Below, piece by piece: positions 44,813-56,314 of a DNA stretch of 64,000 nucleotides. This stretch comes from Clostridiales bacterium (lineage in GTDB: Bacteria; Bacillota; Clostridia; Oscillospirales; Oscillospiraceae). Position numbers and translations under genes: made by a program. Numbering within the stretch: position 1 is the first letter of the stretch; every line of letters begins with the position of its first letter. Under the pieces are notes generated by a model, which saw nothing but the letters and a program-made list of their open reading frames with translations, did not search any database and was not told where the DNA came from. Location of the stretch: assembly GCA_004555205.1 (NCBI GenBank), contig SFIY01000005.1, positions 27,975 through 91,974 of the forward strand, in the 5' to 3' direction.

Positions 44813-44843
44813 AAACGCGGTTTGGCACATCCAAACCGCGTTT
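44813..44843 (-). terminator. Terminator after the rlmB operon
   Basis: Perfect 13-bp stem AAACGCGGTTTGG / CCAAACCGCGTTT with loop CACAT, T-rich on the minus strand. Confidence 0.85.
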
Positions 44844-44849
44844 ACGGGA

Positions 44850-47057
44850 TCAGCAGTGTTTGACAAGGCCGCTGAGCAGCCCGGTCGGCAGCAGCCACAG
44901 CGTCAGGTAGAGCAGCATGTACAGCGCCGACAGGGCGTCAAAGTTCCCTGCGTGCGTGAAATAGTAGCTCAGCAGCAGGCCGCATACGCCGCCGGTATAC
45001 GCCAGGATCGTGGTCAGCTTTACCGTGCGCACCAGGCGTCGGCTGCCGATGACCGTCTCGGCAAAGGGCATCAGACCCTCGCGGTAGATGATGGCGTTGG
45101 GCTTCTCGCCCCGTTCATTGCACACATCCGACAGCGCCAGGCGCGTGGACACATCCGGATAGACCGGCTTGACGTCCAAATTAAATTTGCGCTTGAGCAG
45201 CGACGGCGTGATATTGCCGCCGCGCACAGCCAGTACCGGCTCGATCCTGTTGCGGCGCAGGGCACGCAGCGCCCACTCCACATTGCGTGAGGGCTGGTAC
45301 TTGATGGCAAAAACGGCGACCAGTACGCCGTCCACCGCCAGAAAAACGCCGGTCTTCAGCTTCAGATCCCGGGGCAGCGTCACCCGGGACTTCTTCATAA
45401 AGTACGCGCTGCCCATGGTAACGGTTTCGCCGCGGATCGTACCGCCCACGCCGCCTTCTTCATAGAAATGCAGGTCCTCCAGCTTCTCATGCACGCCGCC
45501 TTCACCGGCAAGCAGCTGGTCAAACAGCGGCGAGAGCTGGCTGCCTGCGGCGGCGGCCACCGTAGCGGCATAGGAGGCCACCTTACCGATCTCCTCACCG
45601 TACACCTTCAGGCCGTTCAGGCCCACCGTGCCGGGCGGGAAAATATCGCTGTCCGTCAGCACCATGCGGCGGCCGCGGCTGATCCATTTAGCCCCTTGAT
45701 AACCGGCAACGGCACTGCCGCTTTTTTGCAGGCGGGCATTGAGCTGCTGCAAAGGCAAGCTCATCGTCAGCGGCAGCGACAAGGGCAGCGACGCCGACAG
45801 CATGGCCGACCAGACCCACAGGAAATGGCTCATGTCCTTGCGCGACAGGCACACCACACCGGCAAGCACCGTTGCCGCCGACAGCAGCAGCGGCACCAGG
45901 GCAGACTGCCATACACGCACAGGGTCCCGTCCGCCGCTCATGCGGTAAAAGCCCTCCATCCGTCCCTTTTGCTTGCAGACACCGGCCGCTGTGCGGGACA
46001 CCACATACGGCGGCGTACCGCCCAGGTTTGCCAGATGGAACCCTGCACGGCGGGCAGTAGCCGACAGCAGCAGGCCGTACTGGCACAGCCAGATCAGCAC
46101 CGCCGCCACTGCCGAAAGCGGCAGGTTTTCGCTCTTTCCCGTGACAGCCCCGTAGACACAGTCCGCCAGCGACACCAACGCCGCCAGCGCCGCCGCCGTT
46201 TCGCAGCTTACGCGGCGATCACGCAGGCGCGCTGTCATTTCCTTCCATACATCGGCGCATCCCAGTGCCGTCAGCACCAGCAATGCCGCCAGCACACCGC
46301 AGCGCACCGCGGCGTGATCGCGCCATACAGTCGGCAGCACGATCAGCTCATGGAGCACCGACACGGCCACCGCCAGCAGCGCCGGTACCGCTGCCGCCAG
46401 CAGGTGGCTGCGCAGCTTCTTCATGCGCTGCTTTTCGTCATGATCCGCCTGTTCCATGTCCGGCTCCGGCTCCTGCGGCTCCTCCGGTTCGGTTTCCTCT
46501 TCCGCTTCCGGATGATCCCACAGTTCCTCCGTATCACCGATTACCGGTTCTTTCACCGGCCGCCGTTCTCTCATGGCAACAAGTCTGGCCGCCAAACGCT
46601 CGCGCCAGGTAGGCTGCACCTCCAAAATCTCATCGTTTTCTTCCAAAACGGCTTCCACCGTTTCGCTCATGATCCGGGTAAGGGGCACATCGTTGATATT
46701 GCCCTCCGGCTCGCCGGGATCCCGGTCCATGATAATCTCCGCCCGCTCCGGTGCGGTCGCTTTCTCCGCAGGCTCGGTCGGTGCTTCGGCAGAGATGCTC
46801 TCTTCCACAGGTGCGGTTATCTCCTCTTGTGGCGTGGTTGTCTCCTCTTGCGGTGTGGTCATCTCCTGCGCAGAAGGCTGCATTTCCTGTGCCGTTTCTT
46901 CCGTTTCCCGCTTTTGGGCAGGCTCCGCCCCACCCCGGCCAAATTCAGCCAGAATGGCGCCCAGCGAATATGCCTCGCCCTCCATGATTTCCACATCCTC
47001 CAAAAGGCGGGCCGTATCCAATGCGCTATGCAGTTCATCGCTGCGGTCTTTACTCAT
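44850..47057 (-). CDS. Membrane protein with degenerate P-type-ATPase-like core
   Basis: 735 aa. Residues 1-200 are acidic and disordered, with short TTPQEE-type repeats. After RMKKLRSHLLAAAVPALLAV come about six membrane helices. The soluble loop then follows the order of a P-type ATPase without its catalytic residues: VLTDSDIFPPGTVGLNG where DKTGTLT should be; TVTMGSAYFM like an N-domain; LAVDGVLVAVFAIKYQPSRNVE like the P-domain hinge, with AVRGGNITPSLLKRKF where TGDN should be. No GDGxND motif; two last helices close it. Fold likeness is my inference. Four bases after rlmB. Confidence 0.75.
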   Translation of the reverse strand: MSKDRSDELHSALDTARLLEDVEIMEGEAYSLGAILAEFGRGGAEPAQKRETEETAQEMQPSAQEMTTPQEETTTPQEEITAPVEESISAEAPTEPAEKATAPERAEIIMDRDPGEPEGNINDVPLTRIMSETVEAVLEENDEILEVQPTWRERLAARLVAMRERRPVKEPVIGDTEELWDHPEAEEETEPEEPQEPEPDMEQADHDEKQRMKKLRSHLLAAAVPALLAVAVSVLHELIVLPTVWRDHAAVRCGVLAALLVLTALGCADVWKEMTARLRDRRVSCETAAALAALVSLADCVYGAVTGKSENLPLSAVAAVLIWLCQYGLLLSATARRAGFHLANLGGTPPYVVSRTAAGVCKQKGRMEGFYRMSGGRDPVRVWQSALVPLLLSAATVLAGVVCLSRKDMSHFLWVWSAMLSASLPLSLPLTMSLPLQQLNARLQKSGSAVAGYQGAKWISRGRRMVLTDSDIFPPGTVGLNGLKVYGEEIGKVASYAATVAAAAGSQLSPLFDQLLAGEGGVHEKLEDLHFYEEGGVGGTIRGETVTMGSAYFMKKSRVTLPRDLKLKTGVFLAVDGVLVAVFAIKYQPSRNVEWALRALRRNRIEPVLAVRGGNITPSLLKRKFNLDVKPVYPDVSTRLALSDVCNERGEKPNAIIYREGLMPFAETVIGSRRLVRTVKLTTILAYTGGVCGLLLSYYFTHAGNFDALSALYMLLYLTLWLLPTGLLSGLVKHC

Positions 47058-47061
47058 ACGC

Positions 47062-47844
47062 TCACTTTCCGTTCCTGCGCTGGCGCACCGCCTCGTACAG
47101 CAAAATAGCTGCCGCCGCCGATGCGTTCAAGGAAGAAATCTGACCCTTCATGGGTATACTAACCAAAAAGTCACAGTTTTCCGTTACCAAGCGGCTCATG
47201 CCGTCGCCCTCGCTGCCGATCACAATGGCGGCCGGGCCCTTCAAATCGGCGTCATACAGCGTGGTGGTCCCCTCCGCGGCGGTGCCGAACACCCACACGC
47301 CCTGCTTTTTCAAATCCTTCAGCAGCGCCGCCATATTCGGCACACGGGCCACGGGCATATAGCTCACCGCACCGGCAGAGGTCTTGGCCACCACGGCCGT
47401 CAAACCGGCACTGCGGCGCTTGGGAATAATGACGCCGTGGGCACCGGCACACTCTGCCGTGCGCAAAATGGCGCCCAGATTGTGGGGGTCGGAGATCTCA
47501 TCGCACACCACCAGCAAAGGCGCTTCGCCTTTTTCCGCCGCCGCCTCCAGAATGGACTGCACGCTCACATATTCGCGCACGGCAGCCAGCGCGATCACGC
47601 CCTGATGGGCATGGGTGCGGCTCATATGATCCAGCTTGCGGCGATCCGCCTCCACCACGACAATCCCCCTGTCCCGGGCCTTGGAGGCAATGTGGCCCAG
47701 CGTTTTATCCGTTTCGCCCTTGGCAATATAAATCTTGTCAATGGCCGTTTCGGTGCGCAGCGCCTCAATCACGGCGTTGCGGCCTTCAATCATCCCGTCC
47801 GATATCGCTTCGTCAAAGGTTTTTTTCGTTTCGTGTTCTCTCAT
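47062..47844 (-). CDS. rlmB: 23S rRNA (guanosine2251-2'-O)-methyltransferase RlmB-type (TrmH family)
   Basis: 260 aa. N-terminal L30e-like substrate-binding domain (GRNAVIEALRTETAIDKIYIAKG), then the SpoU/TrmH knot: DPHNLGAILRTAECAGAHGV, IVIGSEGDGMSRLV and IPMKGQISSLNASAAAAILLYE. 2'-O-methylates ribosomal RNA with SAM. Followed within 4 bases by the P-type-like membrane protein. Confidence 0.93.
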   Translation of the reverse strand: MREHETKKTFDEAISDGMIEGRNAVIEALRTETAIDKIYIAKGETDKTLGHIASKARDRGIVVVEADRRKLDHMSRTHAHQGVIALAAVREYVSVQSILEAAAEKGEAPLLVVCDEISDPHNLGAILRTAECAGAHGVIIPKRRSAGLTAVVAKTSAGAVSYMPVARVPNMAALLKDLKKQGVWVFGTAAEGTTTLYDADLKGPAAIVIGSEGDGMSRLVTENCDFLVSIPMKGQISSLNASAAAAILLYEAVRQRRNGK

Positions 47845-48007
47845 ATGTTGACCCTCAGTTTGGCGTCCTATTGGATTTCAGTCCCTACCGCGCCATTCGG
47901 GCACACTTGGCCTGCGCGGCGATTTTTCTTTTGGATTATAGCATATTCTTTCGTCAAGATAAAGCACCATTCATAGAAAATTTACAGAAAAACACGCCTT
48001 GTCCGAC

Positions 48008-48036
48008 TTGTGAGTTTGTCGTTAATATGGTATACT
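48008..48036 (+). promoter_or_regulatory. Promoter of ftsH
   Basis: TTGTGA (48008-48013), 17-base spacer, TATACT (48031-48036). Confidence 0.55.
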
Positions 48037-48090
48037 GCCAAATAAATGAAAAGGTAACGCCTCGGCGTTTTTTATGGAAGGAGGGCCTTT

Positions 48091-50220
<2,130 letters not shown>

Positions 50221-50222
50221 GC

Positions 50223-50254
50223 AAAAAAAGACACCCGATCGGGTGTCTTTTTTT
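50223..50254. terminator. Bidirectional terminator ftsH / thrB
   Basis: Stem AAAAAAAGACACCCGA / TCGGGTGTCTTTTTTT between convergent ftsH and thrB. Confidence 0.88.
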
Positions 50255-50261
50255 TGCTCTT

Positions 50262-51137
50262 TTACACAACCTGCACACCGGTATGATCCACCGCCATAGG
50301 CAGCATACGCCAGCGGCCGGGCAATTCCTCCATGTGCTTGGCCATCTCCTGCTCAAACGCCTCGCCGAAGCTCAGGCAGAGCAGCGTTGGGCCTGCGCCG
50401 GAGATGCAAAATGCGGTGCAGCCGCAGGAGAGCGCCATGTCGCGCACTTCCTCGTAGCCTGCAATCAGTTTGCCGCGAAACGGCTGGTGCAGGCGATCCT
50501 GCAGCGAGCGGGCAATGATGGCCCGGTCGCCTGTTTCCAGTGCCTTGAGCAGCACCGCCGCGCGGGACACATTGAACACCGCGTCGGCAAAGGGCACCTG
50601 TTTGGGCAGCGCACTGCGCGCCAAATGGGTGCTCAGTTCAAAGTCGGGGATCAGCGCCGTAAAGCGCAGCTCCGGATGCAGGGCATAGCGCACTGCCACA
50701 GGGATACCGTCGTCCACATAGGAGGTCACCAGACCGCCCAGCAGGGCCGGCGCCAGATTGTCGGGATGCCCCTCGATGTCGTTGCAGATGCCCAGCAGTT
50801 CCAGCGGCGTATAGGGCGAGCCGTGGAGCGCATTGGCGGCGGACGCACCGGCGGCAATCATGGCGGCGGACGAGCCGAGGCCGCGGCAGACGGGGATGTC
50901 TGCCCGAATGGTCACGGACAGGCCGGGCATAGGCAGGCCCATGGCGTCCATCACCTTGCGGTAGGCCACTACTGCCAGATTCTCTTCATTCTGGTAGGCT
51001 TCATCACAGCCGATAAAAATGTAGCCGGAGGGCGTTTCCTCAAAGGTTAGCGTATTATACAGCGCCAGCGCACAGCCAAAGGTATCAAAACCGGGTCCTA
51101 TGTTGGCCGTGGTGGCGGGCACACGAACCGTTACCAT
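50262..51137 (-). CDS. thrB: Homoserine kinase
   Basis: 291 aa GHMP kinase: VRVPATTANIGPGFDTFG at the start, ATP loop PVCRGLGSSAAMIAAG and C-terminal CISGAGPTLLCL. Phosphorylates homoserine for threonine synthase. It overlaps thrC by 7 bases and follows it on one message. Confidence 0.95.
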   Translation of the reverse strand: MVTVRVPATTANIGPGFDTFGCALALYNTLTFEETPSGYIFIGCDEAYQNEENLAVVAYRKVMDAMGLPMPGLSVTIRADIPVCRGLGSSAAMIAAGASAANALHGSPYTPLELLGICNDIEGHPDNLAPALLGGLVTSYVDDGIPVAVRYALHPELRFTALIPDFELSTHLARSALPKQVPFADAVFNVSRAAVLLKALETGDRAIIARSLQDRLHQPFRGKLIAGYEEVRDMALSCGCTAFCISGAGPTLLCLSFGEAFEQEMAKHMEELPGRWRMLPMAVDHTGVQVV

Positions 51138-52603
51138 TGTGCCTCACCTACTTTCTTCAAAACATAGCTGAGCATATCCTCGCGGTCGATCACATCCCGA
51201 TGCAGAACGCTCTTGTTCTGCAGCTGTGCCAGTCCCTTGGGCACGCTGACGCCGGTGGCACGCCGGAGCTGCTCCATCATGGCAAACTCATTCTCATCGG
51301 GCTTCCGGCCCAGTGCCTGCAGCACCGCCGCGGGGAATTTATAGGGCGAAGCGGTGGACAGCACCACCACAGGGGCCTTGTCCGTCTGCTGGGCCATAAA
51401 CTGATCGGCGACCGTCCACGCCACCGCCGTGTGGGGGTCGCACAGGTAGTGCTCCTTTGCCCAGACTTTGCCGATGGTCTTTTCAGCGGTCTCATCATTG
51501 CAGCAGCCGCAGGAGAACAGCGCCTGCAGCTTGGCCAGCATTTCATCATGGATCTGATAGCTGCCCGTGGCAGCCAACTGCTCCATCAGCGAGGCCACAT
51601 ATTTCTCATCGCCGCACAGCAGGTACAAAAGCCGCTCCAGGTTGCTGGACACCAGGATGTCCATGGACGGAGAGATGGTCTTGTAGAACGGTCGGCACTT
51701 GTTATACCGTCCGGTGGAGATAAATTCCGTCAGCACATCGTTGGCATTGGAGGCGCACACCAGCCGTCCCACGGGCAAGCCCAGAAGTTTGGCAAAATAA
51801 CCGGCCAGGATGTCACCGAAATTGCCGGTGGGCACCACAAAATGCACCTTGTCGCCCACGCGGATGCGTCCGGCATGTACCAAATCGGCATAGGCCTTGA
51901 AATAATACACCACCTGCGGCGCCAAACGGCCGATATTGATGGAGTTGGCCGAGGACAGCCGCGCACCGCCCAGGTCCATGCCGGCACACTGGGCAAATAT
52001 GTTCTTTACGCCGGTCTGGGCATCGTCAAAGTTGCCGCGCACCGCGCACACACAGACATTACGGCCCTCCTGCGTGACCATCTGCGCCTGCTGCACGGCA
52101 GACACGCCGCCTTCGGGATAAAAGACAATGATCCTCGTGCCGGGCACATCGCGGAAGCCCTCCAGCGCCGCCTTGCCGGTATCACCGGAGGTGGCCGTCA
52201 GGATCACCGTATCGCCGCTGACACCCTCGCTCTGACGGGCAGCGGTGATGAGCTGGGGCAGAATACTCAGCGCCACATCCTTAAACGCGCTGGTAGGCCC
52301 GTGAAACAGCTCCAGCACATAGCGGTCGCCCACCTTGACCAGCGGGGTCAGCTCGTCGCTTTCAAATTTACCGGCATAGCCCCGCTGCACCAGCTCGCCC
52401 ATGTCGTCAAAGTCCGGCAGCAGGGCCGACAGAATCCGCCGGGACATGGTAAAGGTGTCCTCCTCCAGCAGGGAGCGCCAGTCGAAATCTGCCTGCAGCA
52501 GATCCCGGGAAATGTAGAGTCCGCCATCGGGCGCAATACCCTCCAGTACGGCACGGGTGGAGGAGACTGTCCAGCAGCGATTGCGTGTACTTTGATAGTT
52601 CAT
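51131..52603 (-). CDS. thrC: Threonine synthase
   Basis: 490 aa from the ATG at 52603, 9 bases after GGAG; in-frame Met codons further up lack a site. PLP enzyme of the long (yeast/E. coli-like) class: PLP lysine in HGPTSAFKDVALSILPQL, TSGDTGKAALEGF and VPTGNFGDILAGYFAK. Makes threonine from O-phosphohomoserine. Operon with thrB, divergent from lysC-asd. Confidence 0.95.
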   Translation of the reverse strand: MNYQSTRNRCWTVSSTRAVLEGIAPDGGLYISRDLLQADFDWRSLLEEDTFTMSRRILSALLPDFDDMGELVQRGYAGKFESDELTPLVKVGDRYVLELFHGPTSAFKDVALSILPQLITAARQSEGVSGDTVILTATSGDTGKAALEGFRDVPGTRIIVFYPEGGVSAVQQAQMVTQEGRNVCVCAVRGNFDDAQTGVKNIFAQCAGMDLGGARLSSANSINIGRLAPQVVYYFKAYADLVHAGRIRVGDKVHFVVPTGNFGDILAGYFAKLLGLPVGRLVCASNANDVLTEFISTGRYNKCRPFYKTISPSMDILVSSNLERLLYLLCGDEKYVASLMEQLAATGSYQIHDEMLAKLQALFSCGCCNDETAEKTIGKVWAKEHYLCDPHTAVAWTVADQFMAQQTDKAPVVVLSTASPYKFPAAVLQALGRKPDENEFAMMEQLRRATGVSVPKGLAQLQNKSVLHRDVIDREDMLSYVLKKVGEAQW

Positions 52604-52700
52604 CGTTTCATTCTCCATTCTTTTGCGAATATCGTGAAAACCCTTGTCGGTTAAGATATCCAAATTCCTGCAAATTTTTTCTTGCATTTTGCATAACGCT

Positions 52701-52729
52701 ATGATACACTGTCTTTGACAAAAAATCAA
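52701..52729 (-). promoter_or_regulatory. Probable promoter of thrC-thrB
   Basis: Minus strand TTGATT (52724-52729), 17-base spacer, TATCAT (52701-52706). The lysC promoter on the other strand is less clear; TTGACA at 52715-52720 is one candidate -35. Confidence 0.5.
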
Positions 52730-52833
52730 GTGTTTTTATCTCATGGACATTTCGTAGAAAATTGTCAATTCAAGTACACTTGTCCCCTGCCCCGGGCAAA
52801 AGGGTTGATCCCAGCAAAGAGAGGTAAAAAAGT

Positions 52834-54150
52834 ATGCTGAAAGTGTTGAAATTCGGCGGATCCAGCATGGCTGACGCCACGCAGTTCGCCAAGGTGAAGT
52901 CCATTGTGGAATCAGACGAGAGCCGCCGGGTGGTGGTTGTGTCCGCCGCAGGAAAACGATTTAAGGACGATCATAAGCTGACCGACCTTTTGTATCTGTG
53001 CCACGCGCATCTGAAATACGGCGTTAGCTGTGACAGCGTCTATCAGATGATCGTGGATCGCTATACCGCCATCCGTGATGAGCTGCATTTGAATGTGGAT
53101 CTGGAGAGCGAGTTTGCCGCACTGCGCCGGAAGATGGACAAGGGCATTTCCCAGGACGAATTGGTCTCCCGCGGCGAGTATTTTGCCGCCAAGCTGATGG
53201 CCGCCTATCTGGGCTTTGCCTTTTTGGACAGCGAGCTGTGGCTGAAATTCAAGCTGGACGGCAGCGTGGATCAGGAGGCCACCTATGAGGCCCTGCGGCA
53301 CGCGGCAGAGGGACGCAAGGTGGTCATTCCCGGCTTCTACGGCACCATGCCCGACGGCTCCATCAAGACCTTCTCCCGCGGCGGCAGCGACATTACCGGT
53401 GCGCTGGCCGCAGCCGCATTGGATGCCGATGTGTACGAAAACTGGACGGATGTGTCCGGCTTCCTGATGGCCGATCCCAAAATCGTGCCCGATCCCGAGC
53501 CCATTGAGCGCATTACCTATTCCGAGCTTCGAGAACTGAGCTATATCGGCGCTCAGGTGCTGCACGAGGGCACCATCTTTCCGGTGCGGGAGAAGAACAT
53601 CCCGCTGAACATCCGCAACACCAACCAGCCCGATCATCCCGGCACCATGATCCGCGAGTCCTTTGAGGAAGTGGAGATGCCGGGCGACCGCTTCATTACC
53701 GGTATCGCCGGCAAGAAGGATTTCTCCGTCATTACCGTCACCAAGAACGGCATGTCCAGCGAGCTGGGCGTCCTGCGCCAGATGCTGGAGGTGCTGGAAA
53801 AGTATCAGGTCAATGTGGAATACCTCCCCTCCGGCATCGACTCGGTATCGCTGGTGGTGGCCTCGGATAAGGCACAGCCGTGCCTGTATCAGATGATGGG
53901 CGATTTGCAGAAGGCTGTGAAGCCCGACAGCATCCATGTGACAGACAATATGGCCATTGTGGCCGCCGTCGGCCGTAAGATGGCATTTAAGCCCGGTATT
54001 TCCGGCAAGATTTTCGCCACGCTGGGCGAAAACGGCATCAACATCCGTATGATTACCCAAGGTCCGGAGGAGCTGAACATTATTGTCGGCGTGGACAACA
54101 AGGATTTCGCCTCCGCCATCCGTGTGCTGTACAACAGCTTTGTAAAATAA
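52834..54150 (+). CDS. lysC: Aspartate kinase
   Basis: 438 aa, monofunctional. Starts VLKFGGSSMAD (ATP/aspartate site), SRGEYFAAKLMAAYL, SRGGSDITGALAAAAL, and two C-terminal ACT domains (ITVTKNGMSSELGVLRQMLE and VGRKMAFKPGISGKIFATLG) for feedback inhibition by lysine or threonine. First enzyme of the aspartate pathway. AGAGAGG site before the ATG; asd follows by 19 bases. Confidence 0.96.
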   Translation: MLKVLKFGGSSMADATQFAKVKSIVESDESRRVVVVSAAGKRFKDDHKLTDLLYLCHAHLKYGVSCDSVYQMIVDRYTAIRDELHLNVDLESEFAALRRKMDKGISQDELVSRGEYFAAKLMAAYLGFAFLDSELWLKFKLDGSVDQEATYEALRHAAEGRKVVIPGFYGTMPDGSIKTFSRGGSDITGALAAAALDADVYENWTDVSGFLMADPKIVPDPEPIERITYSELRELSYIGAQVLHEGTIFPVREKNIPLNIRNTNQPDHPGTMIRESFEEVEMPGDRFITGIAGKKDFSVITVTKNGMSSELGVLRQMLEVLEKYQVNVEYLPSGIDSVSLVVASDKAQPCLYQMMGDLQKAVKPDSIHVTDNMAIVAAVGRKMAFKPGISGKIFATLGENGINIRMITQGPEELNIIVGVDNKDFASAIRVLYNSFVK

Positions 54151-54169
54151 GGAAAGGAAGTTTTTTGAT

Positions 54170-55174
54170 ATGAAGCAGTATAAGGTAGCCATCCTCGGCG
54201 CAACGGGCGCCGTGGGCCGTGAAATGATGAAAATTCTCGCCGAGCGCGATTTCCCCGTCAGCGAACTGCACCTGCTGGCCTCTCCCCGCTCTGTGGGGCA
54301 GAAGATCGCGTGGAAGGGTCAGGAGCTGACAGTGGAGCTGGCAGAGGATAAGGCCTTTGCAGGCATGGACATCGTTCTGGGCGCTGCCGAGAACGATATT
54401 GCCAAGAAGTTTGCTCCCGCCATCGTGAAGGCCGGCGCCGTGTTCGTGGATAACTCCAGCGCATTCCGCATGGACCCCAATGTGCCTTTGATCGTGCCTG
54501 AGATCAACCCGGAAGATGTTAAAAATCACAAAGGCATCATCTCCAATCCCAACTGCACCACCATTGTGTCCCTGGTGGCCGTCAATGCCCTGAATCAGGA
54601 CAGCCCCATCCAATCCATGATCGCCTCCAGCTATCAGGCCACCTCCGGCGCCGGTGCAGGCGGCCCCATTGAGCTGATGAACGAAGTGGAGGCCCTGCGG
54701 GAGGGCAAGTCCTATGCGCCCAAGGTCTTCCAGTATCAGATTGCCTACAATGTCATTCCCCAAATCGGCGGCGAGGCATTTGACGGCTATACCTCCGAGG
54801 AGATGAAGATGCAGAACGAGGGCCGCAAGATCATGCACCTGCCCGAGCTGAAGGTAAGCTGCACCTGTGTGCGCGTGCCTGTCATCCGCAGCCACAGTGT
54901 GTCCATCGTGGTACGCACCAAGGAGAAAATCAGCGTTGAACGTGCCCGCGAGCTGATCGCAGGCGCTCCCGGCTGCCGTCTGGTGGATGATCTGAAGAAC
55001 AAGCAGTATCCCATGCCGCTGGACACCTCCGATCAGGACACCGTGTTTGTCGGCCGTATCCGCGATGATCTGACCAGCGACAACGGTCTGAACATCTGGT
55101 GCTGCGGCGACCAGGTCCGCAAGGGCGCTGCCACCAACGCCGTGCAGATCGCCGAGCTGCTGATTGAAAAGTAA
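54170..55174 (+). CDS. asd: Aspartate-semialdehyde dehydrogenase
   Basis: 334 aa. NADP-binding ILGATGAVGREMMKIL, catalytic Cys in ISNPNCTTIVSL and YQATSGAGAGG. Reduces aspartyl phosphate to the semialdehyde. The family variant (start KQYKVAILGAT, PLPLDTSDQD-type end PMPLDTSDQDTVFVGRIRDD) fits the archaeal/clostridial type. Operon with lysC, terminator follows. Confidence 0.96.
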   Translation: MKQYKVAILGATGAVGREMMKILAERDFPVSELHLLASPRSVGQKIAWKGQELTVELAEDKAFAGMDIVLGAAENDIAKKFAPAIVKAGAVFVDNSSAFRMDPNVPLIVPEINPEDVKNHKGIISNPNCTTIVSLVAVNALNQDSPIQSMIASSYQATSGAGAGGPIELMNEVEALREGKSYAPKVFQYQIAYNVIPQIGGEAFDGYTSEEMKMQNEGRKIMHLPELKVSCTCVRVPVIRSHSVSIVVRTKEKISVERARELIAGAPGCRLVDDLKNKQYPMPLDTSDQDTVFVGRIRDDLTSDNGLNIWCCGDQVRKGAATNAVQIAELLIEK

Positions 55175-55186
55175 GGCGCACCGTAT

Positions 55187-55219
55187 AAGGGCAGGAGGCC
55201 ATGCCTCCTGCCCTTTTTA
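55187..55219 (+). terminator. lysC-asd terminator
   Basis: Stem AAGGGCAGGAGGC / GCCTCCTGCCCTT, loop CAT, then TTTT. Confidence 0.88.
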
Positions 55220-55317
55220 TGTCCGGCCTCCGGCGCAGAAGCGCAGCGATTCTTCGGCGCGCTTTTTCTGCTCCCCCCCTTTTTTCGATAAAAAGGGGCT
55301 GTCGCATTAAAGGCGAT

Positions 55318-55497
55318 TTGCACAAATCAGTGCCTCCCTCTGACGAGGGAGGTGGCACGGCTTTGCCGTGACGGAGGGAGAGAAGGGGTAAAGCCGCATA
55401 AAAATGCAACTTTTTCTCTCCCTCAGTTTCGCTACGCTCAACAGCTCCCTCGTCAGAGGGAGCCTTGAACTTAATAAAACTATTTCAGTTTGTGCAA
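55318..55497. repeat. MITE-like inverted-repeat element
   Basis: Inverted 18-mers CTCCCTCTGACGAGGGAG (55334-55351) and CTCCCTCGTCAGAGGGAG (55445-55462), each itself nearly palindromic, with a further outer pair TTGCACAAA / TTTGTGCAA (55318-55326 and 55489-55497). The interior can fold further (GGCACGGCTTTGCCGTG). No coding capacity. It fills most of the gap between asd and the ABC ATPase gene. I recall similar short repeats from gut Clostridia, but copy number here is unknown. Confidence 0.65.
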
Positions 55498-55527
55498 TTT
55501 TACCATAACGCGACGGCCCTTTTTTAT

Positions 55528-56313
55528 TTAAGTCAGCAGCATACGGTCGTTGTCCAGCGTCTTCCCTGCACCGATCCTGAATCGGTCGAGCAGGTCGTCC
55601 ACGCTCATGTTTTCCCGCTCTTCGCCCGCTACGTCCAGCACAATGCGGCCGCTGTCCATCATGATGGTGCGGTTGCCCAGCTCCAGCGCCTGGCGCATAT
55701 TATGGGTCACCATCAATGTGGTAATGCGGTCCTTCGCCACGGTTTCGCGGGTGATCCTCAGCACCTTTTCCGCCGTGGCCGGGTCCAGCGCCGCCGTGTG
55801 CTCGTCCAGCAGCAGCAGCTTGGGCGGATGGAAGGTGGCCATCATCAGCGTCAGCGCCTGACGCTGACCGCCGGAGAGCAGCCCCACCGGCTGACGCATA
55901 CGGTCCTCCAGCCCCATATCAAGCAGGCTGAGCCGGTCGCGGAAAAGCTGTTTTTCCTTTTTGCCCACATGGGAGAACCAGCCGCGGCTGCCCGCCGCCA
56001 AGGCCAGATTCTCCTCAATGGTCATATGCGGCGCGCTGCCGCGCATGGGATCCTGAAACAGGCGGCCGATCTGACGGGCCCGCCGGTATTCGGGGGCAAA
56101 GGTCACATCCTCACCGTCGAGCACAATAGCGCCGCTGTCGGTAAGGAAGCTGCCGCAGATGGCGTTGAACAGGGTGGACTTGCCCGCGCCGTTGGAGCCG
56201 ATAATGGTCACGAAGTCTCCCGGCGCAAGATGCAGGCTCAGATCGTTCAGGGCCAGCTTTTCATCCACCGTGCCGGGATGAAAGGTTTTGGAGATATGAG
56301 AAATGTCCAGCAT
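55528..56313 (-). CDS. ABC transporter ATP-binding protein (COG1101 type)
   Basis: 261 aa. Walker A GSNGAGKSTLFNAICG, signature LSGGQRQALTLMMA, Walker B LLLLDEHTAALDP and switch His in MVTHNMRQAL. The ATPase of a binding-protein/permease/ATPase set often called TrpXYZ-like. Last gene of the operon; the permease starts 2 bases upstream. Confidence 0.92.
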   Translation of the reverse strand: MLDISHISKTFHPGTVDEKLALNDLSLHLAPGDFVTIIGSNGAGKSTLFNAICGSFLTDSGAIVLDGEDVTFAPEYRRARQIGRLFQDPMRGSAPHMTIEENLALAAGSRGWFSHVGKKEKQLFRDRLSLLDMGLEDRMRQPVGLLSGGQRQALTLMMATFHPPKLLLLDEHTAALDPATAEKVLRITRETVAKDRITTLMVTHNMRQALELGNRTIMMDSGRIVLDVAGEERENMSVDDLLDRFRIGAGKTLDNDRMLLT

Positions 56314-56314
56314 C

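Noticed and set aside
46750..46920. Short TTPQEE repeats in the P-type-like gene as a CRISPR or satellite array
   Set aside because: In-frame coding repeats of a disordered acidic tail, no spacers.
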